Shown: piece by piece, positions 9,779 to 18,581 of the stretch
Layout: the number at the start of each line of letters is the position of its first letter
Position numbering within the stretch: position 1 is the first letter of the stretch
Assembly: GCF_900185015.1 (NCBI RefSeq)
Contig: NZ_FXYD01000002.1
Location: 186,001-250,000, forward strand
Reading direction: 5' to 3'
DNA length: 64,000 nucleotides
DNA from: Octadecabacter ascidiaceicola
GTDB lineage: Bacteria; Pseudomonadota; Alphaproteobacteria; Rhodobacterales; Rhodobacteraceae
Notes under the pieces: generated by a model
Database searches by the model: none
Seen by the model: only the letters and a program-made list of their open reading frames with translations
What the model was told of the DNA's origin: nothing
Position numbers and translations under genes: made by a program

Positions 9779-9823
9779 ATGACAAAAGTGGGCTGTTCTA
9801 TGAAAGAATCCCATTTTCGTCAT
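9779..9823. promoter_or_regulatory. Inverted repeat upstream of the LysR gene, candidate operator
   Basis: Arms ATGACAAAAGTGGG (9779-9792) and CCCATTTTCGTCAT (9810-9823) are inverted copies matching at 12 of 14 positions, separated by 17 bases. They lie between the divergent LysR gene and the small membrane-protein gene, where a LysR-type autoregulatory site would be expected. The assignment to this regulator is inference. Confidence 0.45.
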
Positions 9824-9888
9824 GTTGCGTCAAGCTCTATCAATACCGAAAAAGATCAAACATCACGCAAACAGGAGCAATTGAGATC

Positions 9889-10122
9889 ATGAAAACTTCC
9901 AACCTCATAACAATACTAGAAGTGACAGGTTCGGCACTCGCGATCATCTATGCGCTACTGATCGCATCAAACACTGGCAATGAAATCGTTGGGTTTACCT
10001 TATTGCTCATCTCCGCCGCACTCTTTGCTGGGTGGGGCTTCTTAGACAAGAGATGGGCCTTTTTGTCTCTTCAGTTTTTCTACGCGGCCTCAGCCATTAT
10101 TGGACTTGTTCGCTGGGCGTAG
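9889..10122 (+). CDS. Small inner-membrane protein
   Basis: A 77-residue protein made almost entirely of three hydrophobic segments (about residues 6-25, 31-48 and 55-75), with a KR pair between the second and third. It has a good start: ACAGGAG lies about 12 bases before the ATG. It is transcribed divergently from the LysR gene and is the likely target of that regulator. I do not recognise a named family; the layout resembles short, PnuC-like or CBU_0592-like membrane proteins, but that is only a resemblance. Confidence 0.65.
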   Translation: MKTSNLITILEVTGSALAIIYALLIASNTGNEIVGFTLLLISAALFAGWGFLDKRWAFLSLQFFYAASAIIGLVRWA

Positions 10123-10126
10123 TTTA

Positions 10127-10968
10127 AGGGGGATGGCGCACTCGAGGGAGAGCCCGTTTCTGAGGCACAGATTGCGGATATGTTACGCAACCTCGCAAAT
10201 GCCCCCCTTGGCTTAGACAAGGAAGACGACTTACGCATTTCTATCGCAGGGGCGCAGGAGAAAACGGCGCTGCTACGCCACGAGGGCGCGTGGATCCGTC
10301 CATCGGGGCTCACCCGAACAACTCATATCCTCAAGACGCAGCTTGGCGTTCTGCCCGCAGGGATCGATTTGTCTGACAGTGTTGAGAACGAATTTTTCTG
10401 CATGAACCTCTGTCGGGCCATGGGCATGGATGTGGCTGAAGTCGAGAATGCCGACTTCGAGGACGTGCGGAGCCTTGTTGTGACCCAAAGATGGCCGGTT
10501 GATCCGCCTTCCGCAGGAAGACTTTTGCCAGGCGCTCACAGTTCCACCCAGCCAGAAACACCAAATGGATGGCGGGCCGGGGATCACTGAAGGGACCGGG
10601 ATGTTGACTGGTAGTGATGACCCTGAAGCGGATCAGCGTGCCTTCTTCCACGCGCAGGTGCTGTTTTGGTTTTTGGGAGCGACGGACGGGCACGCCAAGA
10701 ACTTCAGCATTGCATTGCGCCCCGGAGGTTTCCGCTGACCCCGCTTTATGATGTGCTGAGCCCCCAAAAAGAAGTGGATGACGGTCAAATCAGCCAGAAC
10801 CGGATGCGCCTCGCGATGGACGTCGATGGACACTACCGGATCAACGAGGTGGTGCCGCGTCATTTCCTGCAGGCTGCGAAGGCAGCAGGTTTTGGTGTGG
10901 CGCTGGCGGAAGAGGTCTTGTCGGGCGTTGCGTCTGAGCTTGAACCCGCCTTGGACAAGACACTAGGC
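10127..10968 (+). pseudogene. hipA-like kinase relic, frameshifted and 5'-truncated
   Basis: Three reading frames together give a HipA-family kinase lacking its first ~130 residues. The first piece carries ISIAGAQEKTALL and DLSDSVENEFFC. A shift near 10490 leads into IRLPQEDFCQAL and FWFLGATDGHAKNFS, the catalytic loop. A second shift at about 10730 leads into LTPLYDVLSPQ and a C-terminal tail. The same motifs occur in the same order in the intact hipA at 33096. With two frameshifts and no N-terminus it cannot make a working kinase, and no hipB partner lies upstream. It begins five bases after the preceding gene. Confidence 0.85.
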
Positions 10969-10969
10969 G

Positions 10970-11240
10970 TAGGCGTATCCCCAAGCTGGTTCGTAATCAT
11001 CCCCCCCAGCGGCAACAAATACAAAGCAGCGACCATGATCACAGGACCTTTTGGGAAGGTATTCATTCCTAAAAAAAGAAAATACAGAGCGACCGGGAAC
11101 AATAAACCGAGGCCCACTGACACCCACAACGGGTCTACATTCTTTATAGCCTGCAAAAAATTAGTGCCGCAACACCAGTTGTCAAAGTAACAACTAGTCC
11201 CAATACAGTGCTTTCTTGAAGGCTGTCATATTTACGACCT
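10970..11240 (-). pseudogene. Possible broken small membrane protein
   Basis: On the reverse strand a strong GAGGAGG site near 11240 precedes an ATG, but that frame stops after 11 codons. Neighbouring frames then continue with hydrophobic stretches (VLGLVVTLTTGVAALIF, then WVSVGLGLLFPVALYFLF and VIMVAALYLLPLGGM) before running into sequence antisense to the hipA relic. This pattern suggests a frameshifted membrane-protein gene truncated at the hipA junction. The family is unknown and the reading is tentative. Confidence 0.3.
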
Positions 11241-11523
11241 CCTCGGTATGGATTTTATTGTAAATTACTATGTACCGACCGGCTTTGAAACCAGAGATTG
11301 ATTAGGCTCATGCCCCATAAATTGTCTTGCTGTTCGCCTGGCATGACTGTCTCATTAATCGGATGAAGCGGGGATTGCGCCTCTAAGTTGCCGCCCCGCC
11401 TGAGGCCCAGAAATCGGTCTATCGAATTGCGCAAGCCATCCAAGATGTTTCATGGGCCAGAAAGCATTGTGGTCTCATTGGCTTCGGGACACTAACTATT
11501 CTAGGCAACAACCCACGCCGTTT
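11157..11523. other. Degenerate stretch between relics
   Basis: Apart from the start of the possible broken membrane protein, no gene was recognised here. A 62-codon reverse-strand reading at 11255-11443 has no recognised motif. The region separates the hipA relic from the exported lipoprotein gene and may be part of an old insertion. Confidence 0.3.
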
Positions 11524-12309
11524 CTAGGGAGAGTAGGAGATATTCGCGCTGTGGGCATAGTTGCCCGTCGGCCAGTGATCCAATGGGTAGTTGTAGGCGC
11601 TATTTTCCATCAGGGCGACCGTTCCAGGCAGGGCCGCAGTTAAGGCGGCGCGGTCCTTCAGTCGCATCTCGTCAGAGGATAGATCCGCATCAGAGCCAAG
11701 ATAGGCCGCCGTGGCCAGATAGAAGAACTCAACCGATTTACAATTAGCATTGCAGGTGGGGTCGTCATAGAAATAGTGCCCTTCGGCCTCGGCCTTTTCC
11801 CACTCTGCAAACATGCGAGAACCTGGTTCGGGGTTAAACAGATCAGGGAAAGCAACTTTCCAACCGGCGTTCATGATCAGGTGATGGATTTCTTCCTGGC
11901 TTGCATCCCGACGGCCAAGGCTTGGGTTTGTCTCTCCTGCGAAAAGGTCCTGCCCGACACGCGTTTCAAGTGCGGGCATCAAGCTTTCGATCACCGCATC
12001 GGTGATTGCGTTCTTCGTCATGACCAGAAACGGCTGGGATGTCTCAAGTGCTTCGATCAGGCGGGGCTCGTCAGCAATGCCGTCCCCGTCATTGTCTAGC
12101 CATTCAGCCGTCACATTGGCCGCATGGGCCAGTTTCTCGTCCGGCACCCCGCTGGTTGCGCAAATGGCGACGACGTTAAAGACCATGGCCTCTTTGGCAA
12201 AGCTGGTGCCGGGGCAATTGGGCAGGGCAATGCCGCTGGTGTCTTCGTCTTTGCATCCCGACAAGGTGAGCCCACTCAGAATGGCGGCGATAAGAAGAGG
12301 TGTTTTCAT
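11524..12309 (-). CDS. Predicted lipoprotein with a calcium-loop-like motif
   Basis: A 261-residue exported protein. The N-terminus has a signal peptide and lipobox LTLSGC at about residues 14-19, so the mature protein should be lipid-anchored. A DNDGDGIADE segment near residue 73 resembles an EF-hand or thrombospondin-type-3 calcium loop. Paired cysteines occur in CPGTSF, ICATSG and CNANCKS. The family is not recognised. It lies 30 bp downstream of an exported intradiol-dioxygenase-like gene in the same orientation, so they are probably co-expressed and act in the same compartment. Confidence 0.7.
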   Translation of the reverse strand: MKTPLLIAAILSGLTLSGCKDEDTSGIALPNCPGTSFAKEAMVFNVVAICATSGVPDEKLAHAANVTAEWLDNDGDGIADEPRLIEALETSQPFLVMTKNAITDAVIESLMPALETRVGQDLFAGETNPSLGRRDASQEEIHHLIMNAGWKVAFPDLFNPEPGSRMFAEWEKAEAEGHYFYDDPTCNANCKSVEFFYLATAAYLGSDADLSSDEMRLKDRAALTAALPGTVALMENSAYNYPLDHWPTGNYAHSANISYSP

Positions 12310-12339
12310 GATTTTGTCTCTGTCGTGTTGGGTGATGGG

Positions 12340-13143
12340 TCAGATCTCGACGGTCAGGGTCAGCGTCGCAAGCAATTGGCCTTTGCGCTCCACGATGTCA
12401 AAGATCGCAAAGTCGCCGCCGGCTTCCTGAGCGTTGGTGATCCGTGTTGTGCCCCGGGGTTCATTGTACGGTGGCATCTGCAGAATGCGTGCGTTGATAT
12501 CCTCGGGCATCAATGCCTGATTGGTGATGTACGCCTTGTCATCGATATGCAGTTTGAAGTGGATGTGAATGGCGCGGCCCGCATAGTAGCCGGGATAGAT
12601 TGTGTCGAACTCTGCAATGCCGTCAGCATCCGTGGCAAAGACACCGCGGCAGAAACGTTCGTCGGTTTGTGGTGTGACATGATTGCCCGTCGTCGCCTCC
12701 AGATCGGGCGATGCCGTGTAGCCTGAATAATGCCCCCGCCCGTCGCAGGCCCAGATATCAACCGTCGCGTTGGGTAACGGTTTGCAGGATGCATCTTGTA
12801 CCTTCAGCGCGACGGTCAATGGCGCCCCGTCGCGGCCACCGGTGATGTCTTTTCCCGTGTGATCCACACACATGAAGTAAGGCCCTTCAAAGCTGTCCTC
12901 GGTCATCTCGCAAGCAGCTGCCTTGGTGAAATCACCGGGCTGCGCAATCCGTTCCGCAACCGGAGAGACCGGCACGCCCGCATTGTTGCAAGAAATATTG
13001 TCGCTTCCAAACAAACCGCTGAACCAGCCGCCACCTCCATCGACTTGGGGGCGATCAACGGCAAGAACTGAGGTGGCAAAACTGCTGCAGCCCATGGCGA
13101 TCAGAACACGGCGGGTGATGGTTTGCACGGGCTTTCCTTTCAT
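12340..13143 (-). CDS. Exported intradiol ring-cleavage dioxygenase-like protein
   Basis: A 267-residue protein with an N-terminal export signal that includes TRRVLIAMG, which could be Tat-type. It then has the dioxygenase-C (transthyretin-like) fold signature: VDIWACDGRGHYSGY, CRGVFATDADG, and YPGYYAGRAIHIHFK. Tyrosines in the first and last motifs and the two histidines of HIH match the Tyr-Tyr-His-His non-haem iron ligands of catechol and protocatechuate dioxygenases. Classical enzymes of this type are cytoplasmic, so export is unusual but is known for homologues annotated as intradiol dioxygenase-like. The substrate is unknown; no aromatic catabolic genes lie nearby. Confidence 0.82.
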   Translation of the reverse strand: MKGKPVQTITRRVLIAMGCSSFATSVLAVDRPQVDGGGGWFSGLFGSDNISCNNAGVPVSPVAERIAQPGDFTKAAACEMTEDSFEGPYFMCVDHTGKDITGGRDGAPLTVALKVQDASCKPLPNATVDIWACDGRGHYSGYTASPDLEATTGNHVTPQTDERFCRGVFATDADGIAEFDTIYPGYYAGRAIHIHFKLHIDDKAYITNQALMPEDINARILQMPPYNEPRGTTRITNAQEAGGDFAIFDIVERKGQLLATLTLTVEI

Positions 13144-13155
13144 TTGCAGCAGAGA

Positions 13156-13440
13156 TCAGCTGATCGCCGCAGTTGAGATGTCGACACCTTTAAAGAGGAA
13201 TGTGGTGATGTTGGCAAGCGTAACGGTGCCGTGCCCGGGGGCCGTTACGATCAGTGCTTCGTTGTTCCTACTAACGTGCGTCTCGGTTGAGGCCACATCA
13301 TATTGTACCACATCCGTCCCGTTGCCCCCGCCCAGCACATTGTAGGCTGCGTTGCCAATCAGGATATTATCCTGCGTATTTCCAACCACGCCCGATAGCA
13401 AATCACCGGTCAAACGTACATTCAAAAGATACTGCGCCTT
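13156..13440 (-). pseudogene. C-terminal fragment of an RTX-type (calcium-binding repeat) protein
   Basis: The reverse strand encodes about 95 residues with LSGVVGNTQDNILIGNAAYN and LGGGNGTDVVQYDV, the nonapeptide-like pattern of hemolysin-type calcium-binding proteins, and ends at 13156. Upstream of about 13440 the open frame continues but its sequence no longer resembles the family, so the start is lost. It probably represents the 3' end of a secreted RTX protein cut by the insertion-element debris that follows. It lies 13 bp downstream of the dioxygenase-like gene. Confidence 0.6.
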
Positions 13441-13689
13441 GAGCGTATATGGCAGGCCAAAAAAATATGTGAAGGATGTCGCCAAAACCTGCGTCGATCC
13501 GTTCCATATAGGTCCGATGAGGTGGCAGCAGGGTTTCAAGGTTGGCAAGCCCCACCGGATCCATTTTGTCCAAGCCGCCGCGCGTTTCGGGGGTATATTA
13601 ACCCCAAAGCGTCCCGTCACCGACATATGCACCCCTAGGGGTGACTGCAGGAAGTTGGACTCTTGGCATAACATGCCCTCCAATCCTCC

Positions 13690-14385
13690 CCCCCATCCGT
13701 CAACGCATCTGACACGAAGTCCAAGCTCCAGTGTTGGTTTGGGCCATCGGGCAGCACCATCGGCATCCTCGTCCCAAAGCACGCTTTCTACTGCCTCTGC
13801 GGCGCACCTGAAGCTTCTCTTCGACATAAATGCGCCTCACCTTCTTGTGGTTCACGGAAAAACCTTCCCGCGCGATCATCACGCGGACACGGCGGCATCC
13901 AAACCGTCGTCGTTCTCTGGACACCCGTTTGATCGCATCGCGTAACTCAGTGTCATCGCCACGACGCGACTGATAACACACAGTTGATCGGTCAACTTGC
14001 AATACATCGCACGCCCGTCGCTGGCTGACCTGGTGAACTTCCAGCAAATGAACCACAGCTTTCCGCTTTGCCACGGGCGTCACCACTTTTTTGAGTTGAT
14101 GTCTCGCAGCATAGCGTTGTCCAGCATTTATTCCGCCAGCAACTTCTTCAGCTTGCCGTTCTCGTCTTCCAACGCCCGCAATCGCTTCGGGTCAGATGGC
14201 TCCATGCCACCATACTTCGATTTGTATTTGTAGAAGGTCGCAGAGCTGATCCCGTTCCGCTGACACACGTCAGCGGTCTTCTCGCCCGCTTCCTGTTCCT
14301 TGATCATCGCAATGATCTGTTCGTCCGTAAATCGTGCCTTCATTTGTCCGACCTTTTGTTGGGCGGACTCCACACAAATTTGGAG
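13690..14385 (-). mobile_element. IS3-family insertion sequence remnant (orfA plus truncated orfB)
   Basis: On the reverse strand, orfA runs from about 14343 to 14128 (MKARFTDEQIIAMI, then GISSATFYKYKSKYGG and a leucine-rich tail), the helix-turn-helix subunit of IS3-family transposases. orfB begins near 14086 (RRACDVLQVDRSTVCYQ, then FGCRRVRVMIAREGF). It shifts frame around 13750, where GPNQHWSLDFVSDAL is readable in another frame, and ends at about 13690 before the catalytic DDE residues are complete. The element is therefore dead. Its outer end shares about 120 bp with the fragment at 24485, beginning at CCTCCAAATTTGTGTGGAG. Confidence 0.85.
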
Positions 14386-14989
14386 GCGTTTTCCAGAACA
14401 TTATCCAGAGTCGCAGCCCCGGCACCGTTCTTCTGCCGCAGAAAACCATGCGCTCCTCGCGGATCGGCAAGACATTCTTCCAATGCCGCTCTGGCTTCCT
14501 TTGATACCTCGCCCGAGACCTCTGCCAGAAACCTTTCCTAGAACGCATGCAGGGCAGAACGGACCGCACGTTCCATAATCTTCCGCGAGGGCACGGATAT
14601 CGCTTTCAACAACGCCCAACTGAAACCAAAATCAATGAGAGGGTCGATGGTTGGGCCTGATCTGGCACATTCCTCAACAAGCACAGTATGGAGTTCCGCG
14701 CGATCCCGCGCATTCGCCCGGCGAAACCCCAGATTGCGTAGGATATCAAGGCGGTGACGGCGGGCAGCGTCAGATTGCAGATCGTATAGATGGACATCGG
14801 TGCCCAGCTTTTCCTCAACATACTGAACCTGGTCGTTTGCAATTTCATGAGCGTACCCGGAAAATACCCGCGACTGCGAAAATGAACCAGCTGAAGCGCC
14901 AACCCTGTGCGCATTGCGTGACGATATCCCTGAACGAAATCCAGCTCGCCATACGACAGGCTCCACACATTCAGTTCTTCGCGATCCAT
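14386..14989 (-). pseudogene. Tn3-family transposase (TnpA) N-terminal relic
   Basis: The reverse strand from ATG 14989 gives LSYGELDFVQGYRHAMRTGLA. After a frameshift near 14860 it continues with VQYVEEKLG, RRHRLDILRNLGFR, then a stretch ending IMERAVRSAL. A further shift gives EVSKEARAALEECLADP and ATLDNVLENAS. These are in the order of the DUF4158 N-terminal region of Tn3-type transposases. The frame breaks off exactly where the IS3 sequence begins, and the ~750-residue catalytic part is absent. No confident Tn3 inverted repeat was found in the 265 bp to the next gene, where I see no gene. Confidence 0.7.
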
Positions 14990-15273
14990 CTGAATACCCC
15001 TTGACCAAAAGGGCGAACTTCCCGAGGAATCAGAAAACCGTCAAGTGTTCTCTTGTTTTGCTCTTGTTCCTCATAACCCCTAATCTGTGCACGCTCGGCG
15101 CGGTTAGGCCAAAGTGACGCCGCGCCCGAACAACGAATAAGGCCCGTCTTCCAGAAGGATGTCTTGAACCTTGGGTAGCGCCCCTTGAAGGCCAAGGAAA
15201 AGAGCCGTAATGGCTTTCTCCCAAGTCATTTTCTGGCGAAAGTCAACTGCGGAGACCAACTTCACTTGCAGCC

Positions 15274-16377
15274 TCAGACTGTTATTGATGCAATAGGCGC
15301 ACCGAGCAGATCCCAATTAGGTTCAACACCCAATCCGGGTTTGTGCGACATGGACATAAATCCATCTTTGATGACAGGGCCGCCTTCAGCAATCGGGTGT
15401 GTGGCATATTCATGAAATGCAGATGACTGAAAATGATATTCACGTGGGGTGGAATGGGCGAGATGCGCAATTGCAGCATCAGCAATCTCACCACCCCATG
15501 TGTCTTCGATTGTCATAACAATACCTAAAGAAGTGCATACGTCACGAATAATGCGCGACTTAGTCAATCCGCCCATACGGCTGATTTTTAGGTTGATGGC
15601 ATCCATCGCGCGTTCACGGTGGCCACGCATAACTGCCTGCAAGCTGTCCATGCACTCATCCAATATCATAGGGTGCGGCGAGTGATCCCGCACCACACGA
15701 CATTCCTCATAGGTTTCACAAGGCTGTTCGATGTAAAGGCTTAGGTCCGAAACCGCCGAAACAACGCGTACAGCGTCATGTTGGTACCAGCCACAGTTCG
15801 CATCAGCCGCCAGTCTATTACCGGGCTTCAATTCTGCTACAACTTTGCGAATGCGTTCGATATCGACATCAGGGTCTGCACCGACTTTCATCTGAAATTG
15901 TTTGAACCCTTGTTCCTGATAATCAATGAGCTTTTCAACCATAGCTTCCGGTTCGGATCGTGAAACGACCTTAAAGAGTCGCACCTCGTCTTGCAGACGC
16001 CCCCCCAAAAGGTTGCAAACCGGTTGCCCAGTCACTTTGCCGAAGATGTCATGACAGGCGATATCTACCGCCGATTTGACGTAAGGGTGCCCTTTAAGGA
16101 GTTTGTCCATCAACACGTTGATCGCGCCAATTTGGCGAGGGTCTTGACCAATCAGTCCGGGCGCCATTGTTGCAATGCCCGCACGCGCCCCTTCGGCAAA
16201 CGCAGGTAAATAGGCAGGCCCAAGCGGGCAGATTTCTCCAACGCCATATATCCCTTCGTCAGTTTCGATCTGAACAACCGTGCTGTCGAATGCTTCAAAA
16301 CTCTGGTTGGACCAGGAATAGGACCCTTCTTTCATCGGAAGGCTGACCTGATAGAGATTTATTTTGGTAATTTTCAT
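15274..16377 (-). CDS. Enolase-superfamily enzyme, probable cis-3-hydroxy-L-proline dehydratase or hydroxyproline epimerase
   Basis: A 367-residue mandelate racemase/muconate lactonizing enzyme-type protein. The capping domain is N-terminal. The barrel carries QFQMKVGADPD with the catalytic lysine, metal ligands in ADANCGW, YIEQPC and MILDECMD, and the second catalytic lysine in NLKISRMGG, followed by IEDTWGGE. The sequence resembles cis-3-hydroxyproline dehydratase and hydroxyproline-betaine epimerase members known from Roseobacter-group bacteria. In the first motif the usual K-x-K reads Q-M-K. GAGGAAC precedes the ATG. It is divergent from a GlxA-type regulator and neighbours a polar amino-acid importer, DapA-like and aldehyde dehydrogenase genes, fitting imino-acid catabolism. 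The exact substrate is inferred. Confidence 0.65.
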   Translation of the reverse strand: MKITKINLYQVSLPMKEGSYSWSNQSFEAFDSTVVQIETDEGIYGVGEICPLGPAYLPAFAEGARAGIATMAPGLIGQDPRQIGAINVLMDKLLKGHPYVKSAVDIACHDIFGKVTGQPVCNLLGGRLQDEVRLFKVVSRSEPEAMVEKLIDYQEQGFKQFQMKVGADPDVDIERIRKVVAELKPGNRLAADANCGWYQHDAVRVVSAVSDLSLYIEQPCETYEECRVVRDHSPHPMILDECMDSLQAVMRGHRERAMDAINLKISRMGGLTKSRIIRDVCTSLGIVMTIEDTWGGEIADAAIAHLAHSTPREYHFQSSAFHEYATHPIAEGGPVIKDGFMSMSHKPGLGVEPNWDLLGAPIASITV

Positions 16378-16495
16378 GGGGTTCCTCTTCGAAAATCAGG
16401 CAATCTCAGTTGAGCTTGGAACTTCTGTGGCTCCAAGGATAGTATGTTTGGGTCAATTTCGTGTATGCAGTCGACTGTAAGAAAAGGGGACAGAC

Positions 16496-17533
16496 GTGAT
16501 TGAGCGAAAAGAATACCAGTGGATTGGTCCGAAAATGGCTCCACCAGATATCGTTCCACCCCTGCGTGTAGGCATCATTCCTACCCCTGATTTCACACTA
16601 ATGTCCTTTTCTTGTCTGGTCGAATACCTGCGTCTTGCCGCAGATGAAAACGACTTTAGCAGACAAGTTTATTGCACTTGGTCGTTGTTATCGCCGGATA
16701 ATAATCCCTTGGTCTCAAGCAGTGGGTTTGCCATGTTGCCCACAGCTGATATGAGCAATCTTGACCAATATGATTATCTTGTTTTTCATGGCGGAACCAT
16801 GCATTCTGCTACACCAATTCCACAATATATTTACGATGCCATTCAACAAGCAGTAGACAAAAAAATCCCCATTGTTGGCTTGTGTACAGGGCAATTTTTA
16901 CTTGCTGAAATGGGGCTTTTGGATGGTCGACAGTGTGCTGTCCACTTTTCCTTAGAGCCATTGTTACGCAAACACTTCCCTCGAGTTTTGCCAATTTCTG
17001 ACAAGCCTGTTGTCGAAGATGGGCCTTATATTACATGTCCAGGAGGGCTTGCTTCTCTGAACTTGGGAACCAGACTTGTTTCTAAGACCTGCGGTGCATC
17101 TCGGGTTGAAAAAGTTCTCCACTATTTGATGGCTGACAAGAAAAGCATTTTTGACGGGAACGTTGACCGCGATCAAGCCTTTATCGGTGAGCACTGCCAG
17201 GACAGGCGTGTCGTAAACGCGATCGGCATTATGCGCCAACGCATGTATGAGCGGTGTGACATTTCCGAAATTGCTGATCAGGTTGGCACAACAAAGAGAG
17301 AGCTTACCCGGCTCTTTAACCGCTATCTGCGCGTACCACCGGCTGAATATTGGCGCAACATCCGGCTAACCTCTGCGCATTGGATGGTAAACAACACCGA
17401 TCGATCAATTACCCAGATTGCATATGAATGTGGGTTCACAGACAGCTCGCACATGATCCGGTGGTTCCAAAAGCGCTACAAGCTAACACCCACAGCATTG
17501 CGTAAAGCCAACATCGAAGTCGGCATGCATTGA
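16496..17533 (+). CDS. GlxA-family transcriptional regulator (first copy)
   Basis: A 345-residue regulator starting at GTG 16496. Residues about 20-200 form a DJ-1/PfpI-like domain with VGLCTGQFLLAEMG (the cysteine elbow) and ITCPGGLASLNLG. Residues about 240-340 form an AraC-type DNA-binding domain with two helix-turn-helix motifs, ISEIADQVGTTKRELTRLF and ITQIAYECGFTDSSHMIRWF. Such regulators commonly control catabolism of quaternary amines or imino acids in Proteobacteria. It is divergent from the enolase-superfamily gene and precedes the importer genes, so it is the likely local activator. Confidence 0.88.
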   Translation: MIERKEYQWIGPKMAPPDIVPPLRVGIIPTPDFTLMSFSCLVEYLRLAADENDFSRQVYCTWSLLSPDNNPLVSSSGFAMLPTADMSNLDQYDYLVFHGGTMHSATPIPQYIYDAIQQAVDKKIPIVGLCTGQFLLAEMGLLDGRQCAVHFSLEPLLRKHFPRVLPISDKPVVEDGPYITCPGGLASLNLGTRLVSKTCGASRVEKVLHYLMADKKSIFDGNVDRDQAFIGEHCQDRRVVNAIGIMRQRMYERCDISEIADQVGTTKRELTRLFNRYLRVPPAEYWRNIRLTSAHWMVNNTDRSITQIAYECGFTDSSHMIRWFQKRYKLTPTALRKANIEVGMH

Positions 17534-17662
17534 CGCTTACAATTTTTTGTCCTTTACGTACAATTATTTTGCGGCCTTTCGATCAACAGTACGACTATGC
17601 GGCAATGCGGCCCAGCTTTTACAGTTCGGCCAAAGGCCATTTGGGAGAAAAGGGAGATCGAA

Positions 17663-18493
17663 ATGAATTTACCAAATTACATGACAGGATTGGTAGCCGC
17701 GATGGGCCTGAGCGTTGTCGCTCATGCTGCGCAGGCTGATTTGCTGGATGACATTATTGCGGATGGCGAGCTGAAGTGCGGTGTCATGCTAGACGTGCCG
17801 CCCGTCGGGATGCGCGATAATGACAACAACCCAATCGGGTTCGACGTCGAATTTTGCCAGGATATGGCTGAAGCTTTGGGGGTTGAAGCGACAATAGTTG
17901 AAACACCCGGGCCGGATCGCATTCCCGCAATCCTGTCCGGTCGGGTTCATGTCGGCATCGCGTCTGCTACTAACACACTAGAGCGTGCAAAGGCCGTTGG
18001 TTTTAGCATCCCCTACCAAATTTGGGACGTGGGTGTTGCAGTCGCCGCCGACAACACTGACATCAACTCCTACACAGACCTTGCTGGCAAGCGTGTCGGC
18101 ACTGTTCGAGGGACTAGCGGAGAAGTCGCATTTTTAAGCGAATTTGAAACCTGGGAAGATCAGGGAACAACCTATTCTTCCTTTGGTTCCAACGCGGAAC
18201 AATTTCTAGCGCTGCAACAAGGTAAAGTTGATGCAATTGTTGAATCGACTACCATTTTTGGTGAATACGCCAAAGGCGAAGGCGCTGATGTAATACGCGT
18301 TTGCTGTTCGTTTGAGTCTGCACCATCTGACTGGACTGGCTTGATGGTAAAACGCAACGAGCAGGGTTTCCTAAATTGGGTTAACCTGTTCGTTTGGCAT
18401 CAGTGGAAAGACGGGCGCACAAACGAACTGTACAACACATGGTTTGGCTATGATGCTCCTCAAATGAGCTTCCCTGGCGTGCACGGCTACTAA
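17663..18493 (+). CDS. Amino-acid ABC transporter, substrate-binding protein
   Basis: A 276-residue family-3 solute-binding protein. It starts at ATG 17663 behind a GGGAGA site and has a signal peptide ending near AHAAQA. The mature part shows LKCGVMLDVPPVG, GFDVEFCQDMAEALG, RVHVGIASATNTLERAK and LAGKRVGTVRGTSGE, the usual periplasmic polar-amino-acid binding layout. The ligand is probably an amino or imino acid given the catabolic neighbours. A strong hairpin follows the stop, which would favour higher expression of this gene than of the membrane components. Confidence 0.9.
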   Translation: MNLPNYMTGLVAAMGLSVVAHAAQADLLDDIIADGELKCGVMLDVPPVGMRDNDNNPIGFDVEFCQDMAEALGVEATIVETPGPDRIPAILSGRVHVGIASATNTLERAKAVGFSIPYQIWDVGVAVAADNTDINSYTDLAGKRVGTVRGTSGEVAFLSEFETWEDQGTTYSSFGSNAEQFLALQQGKVDAIVESTTIFGEYAKGEGADVIRVCCSFESAPSDWTGLMVKRNEQGFLNWVNLFVWHQWKDGRTNELYNTWFGYDAPQMSFPGVHGY

Positions 18494-18513
18494 ATAGCCA
18501 ACCCACTTAACAG

Positions 18514-18545
18514 GTCGATCCGGAAGGCTTGCCCTCCGGATCGAC
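18514..18545 (+). terminator. Intercistronic hairpin after the binding-protein gene
   Basis: A 14-bp stem (GTCGATCCGGAAGG pairing with CCCTCCGGATCGAC, one mismatch) around a CTTG loop, followed by a short ACTTTTGG. It sits between the binding-protein gene and the first permease gene. It may stabilise the upstream mRNA or partly terminate transcription, as is common after binding-protein genes. Confidence 0.7.
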
Positions 18546-18581
18546 ACTTTTGGTATCAATCGCAAGATCCGGAGGCACTTC

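Noticed and set aside
13156-13827. An apparently continuous 223-codon reverse-strand gene
   Set aside because: It joins sequence antisense or out of frame to IS3 orfB with an RTX-type tail; only the last ~95 codons resemble a protein family.
15009-15273. Tn3-type terminal inverted repeat near CAGAAAACCG at about 15036
   Set aside because: It only faintly resembles Tn3 ends and no partner end was found.
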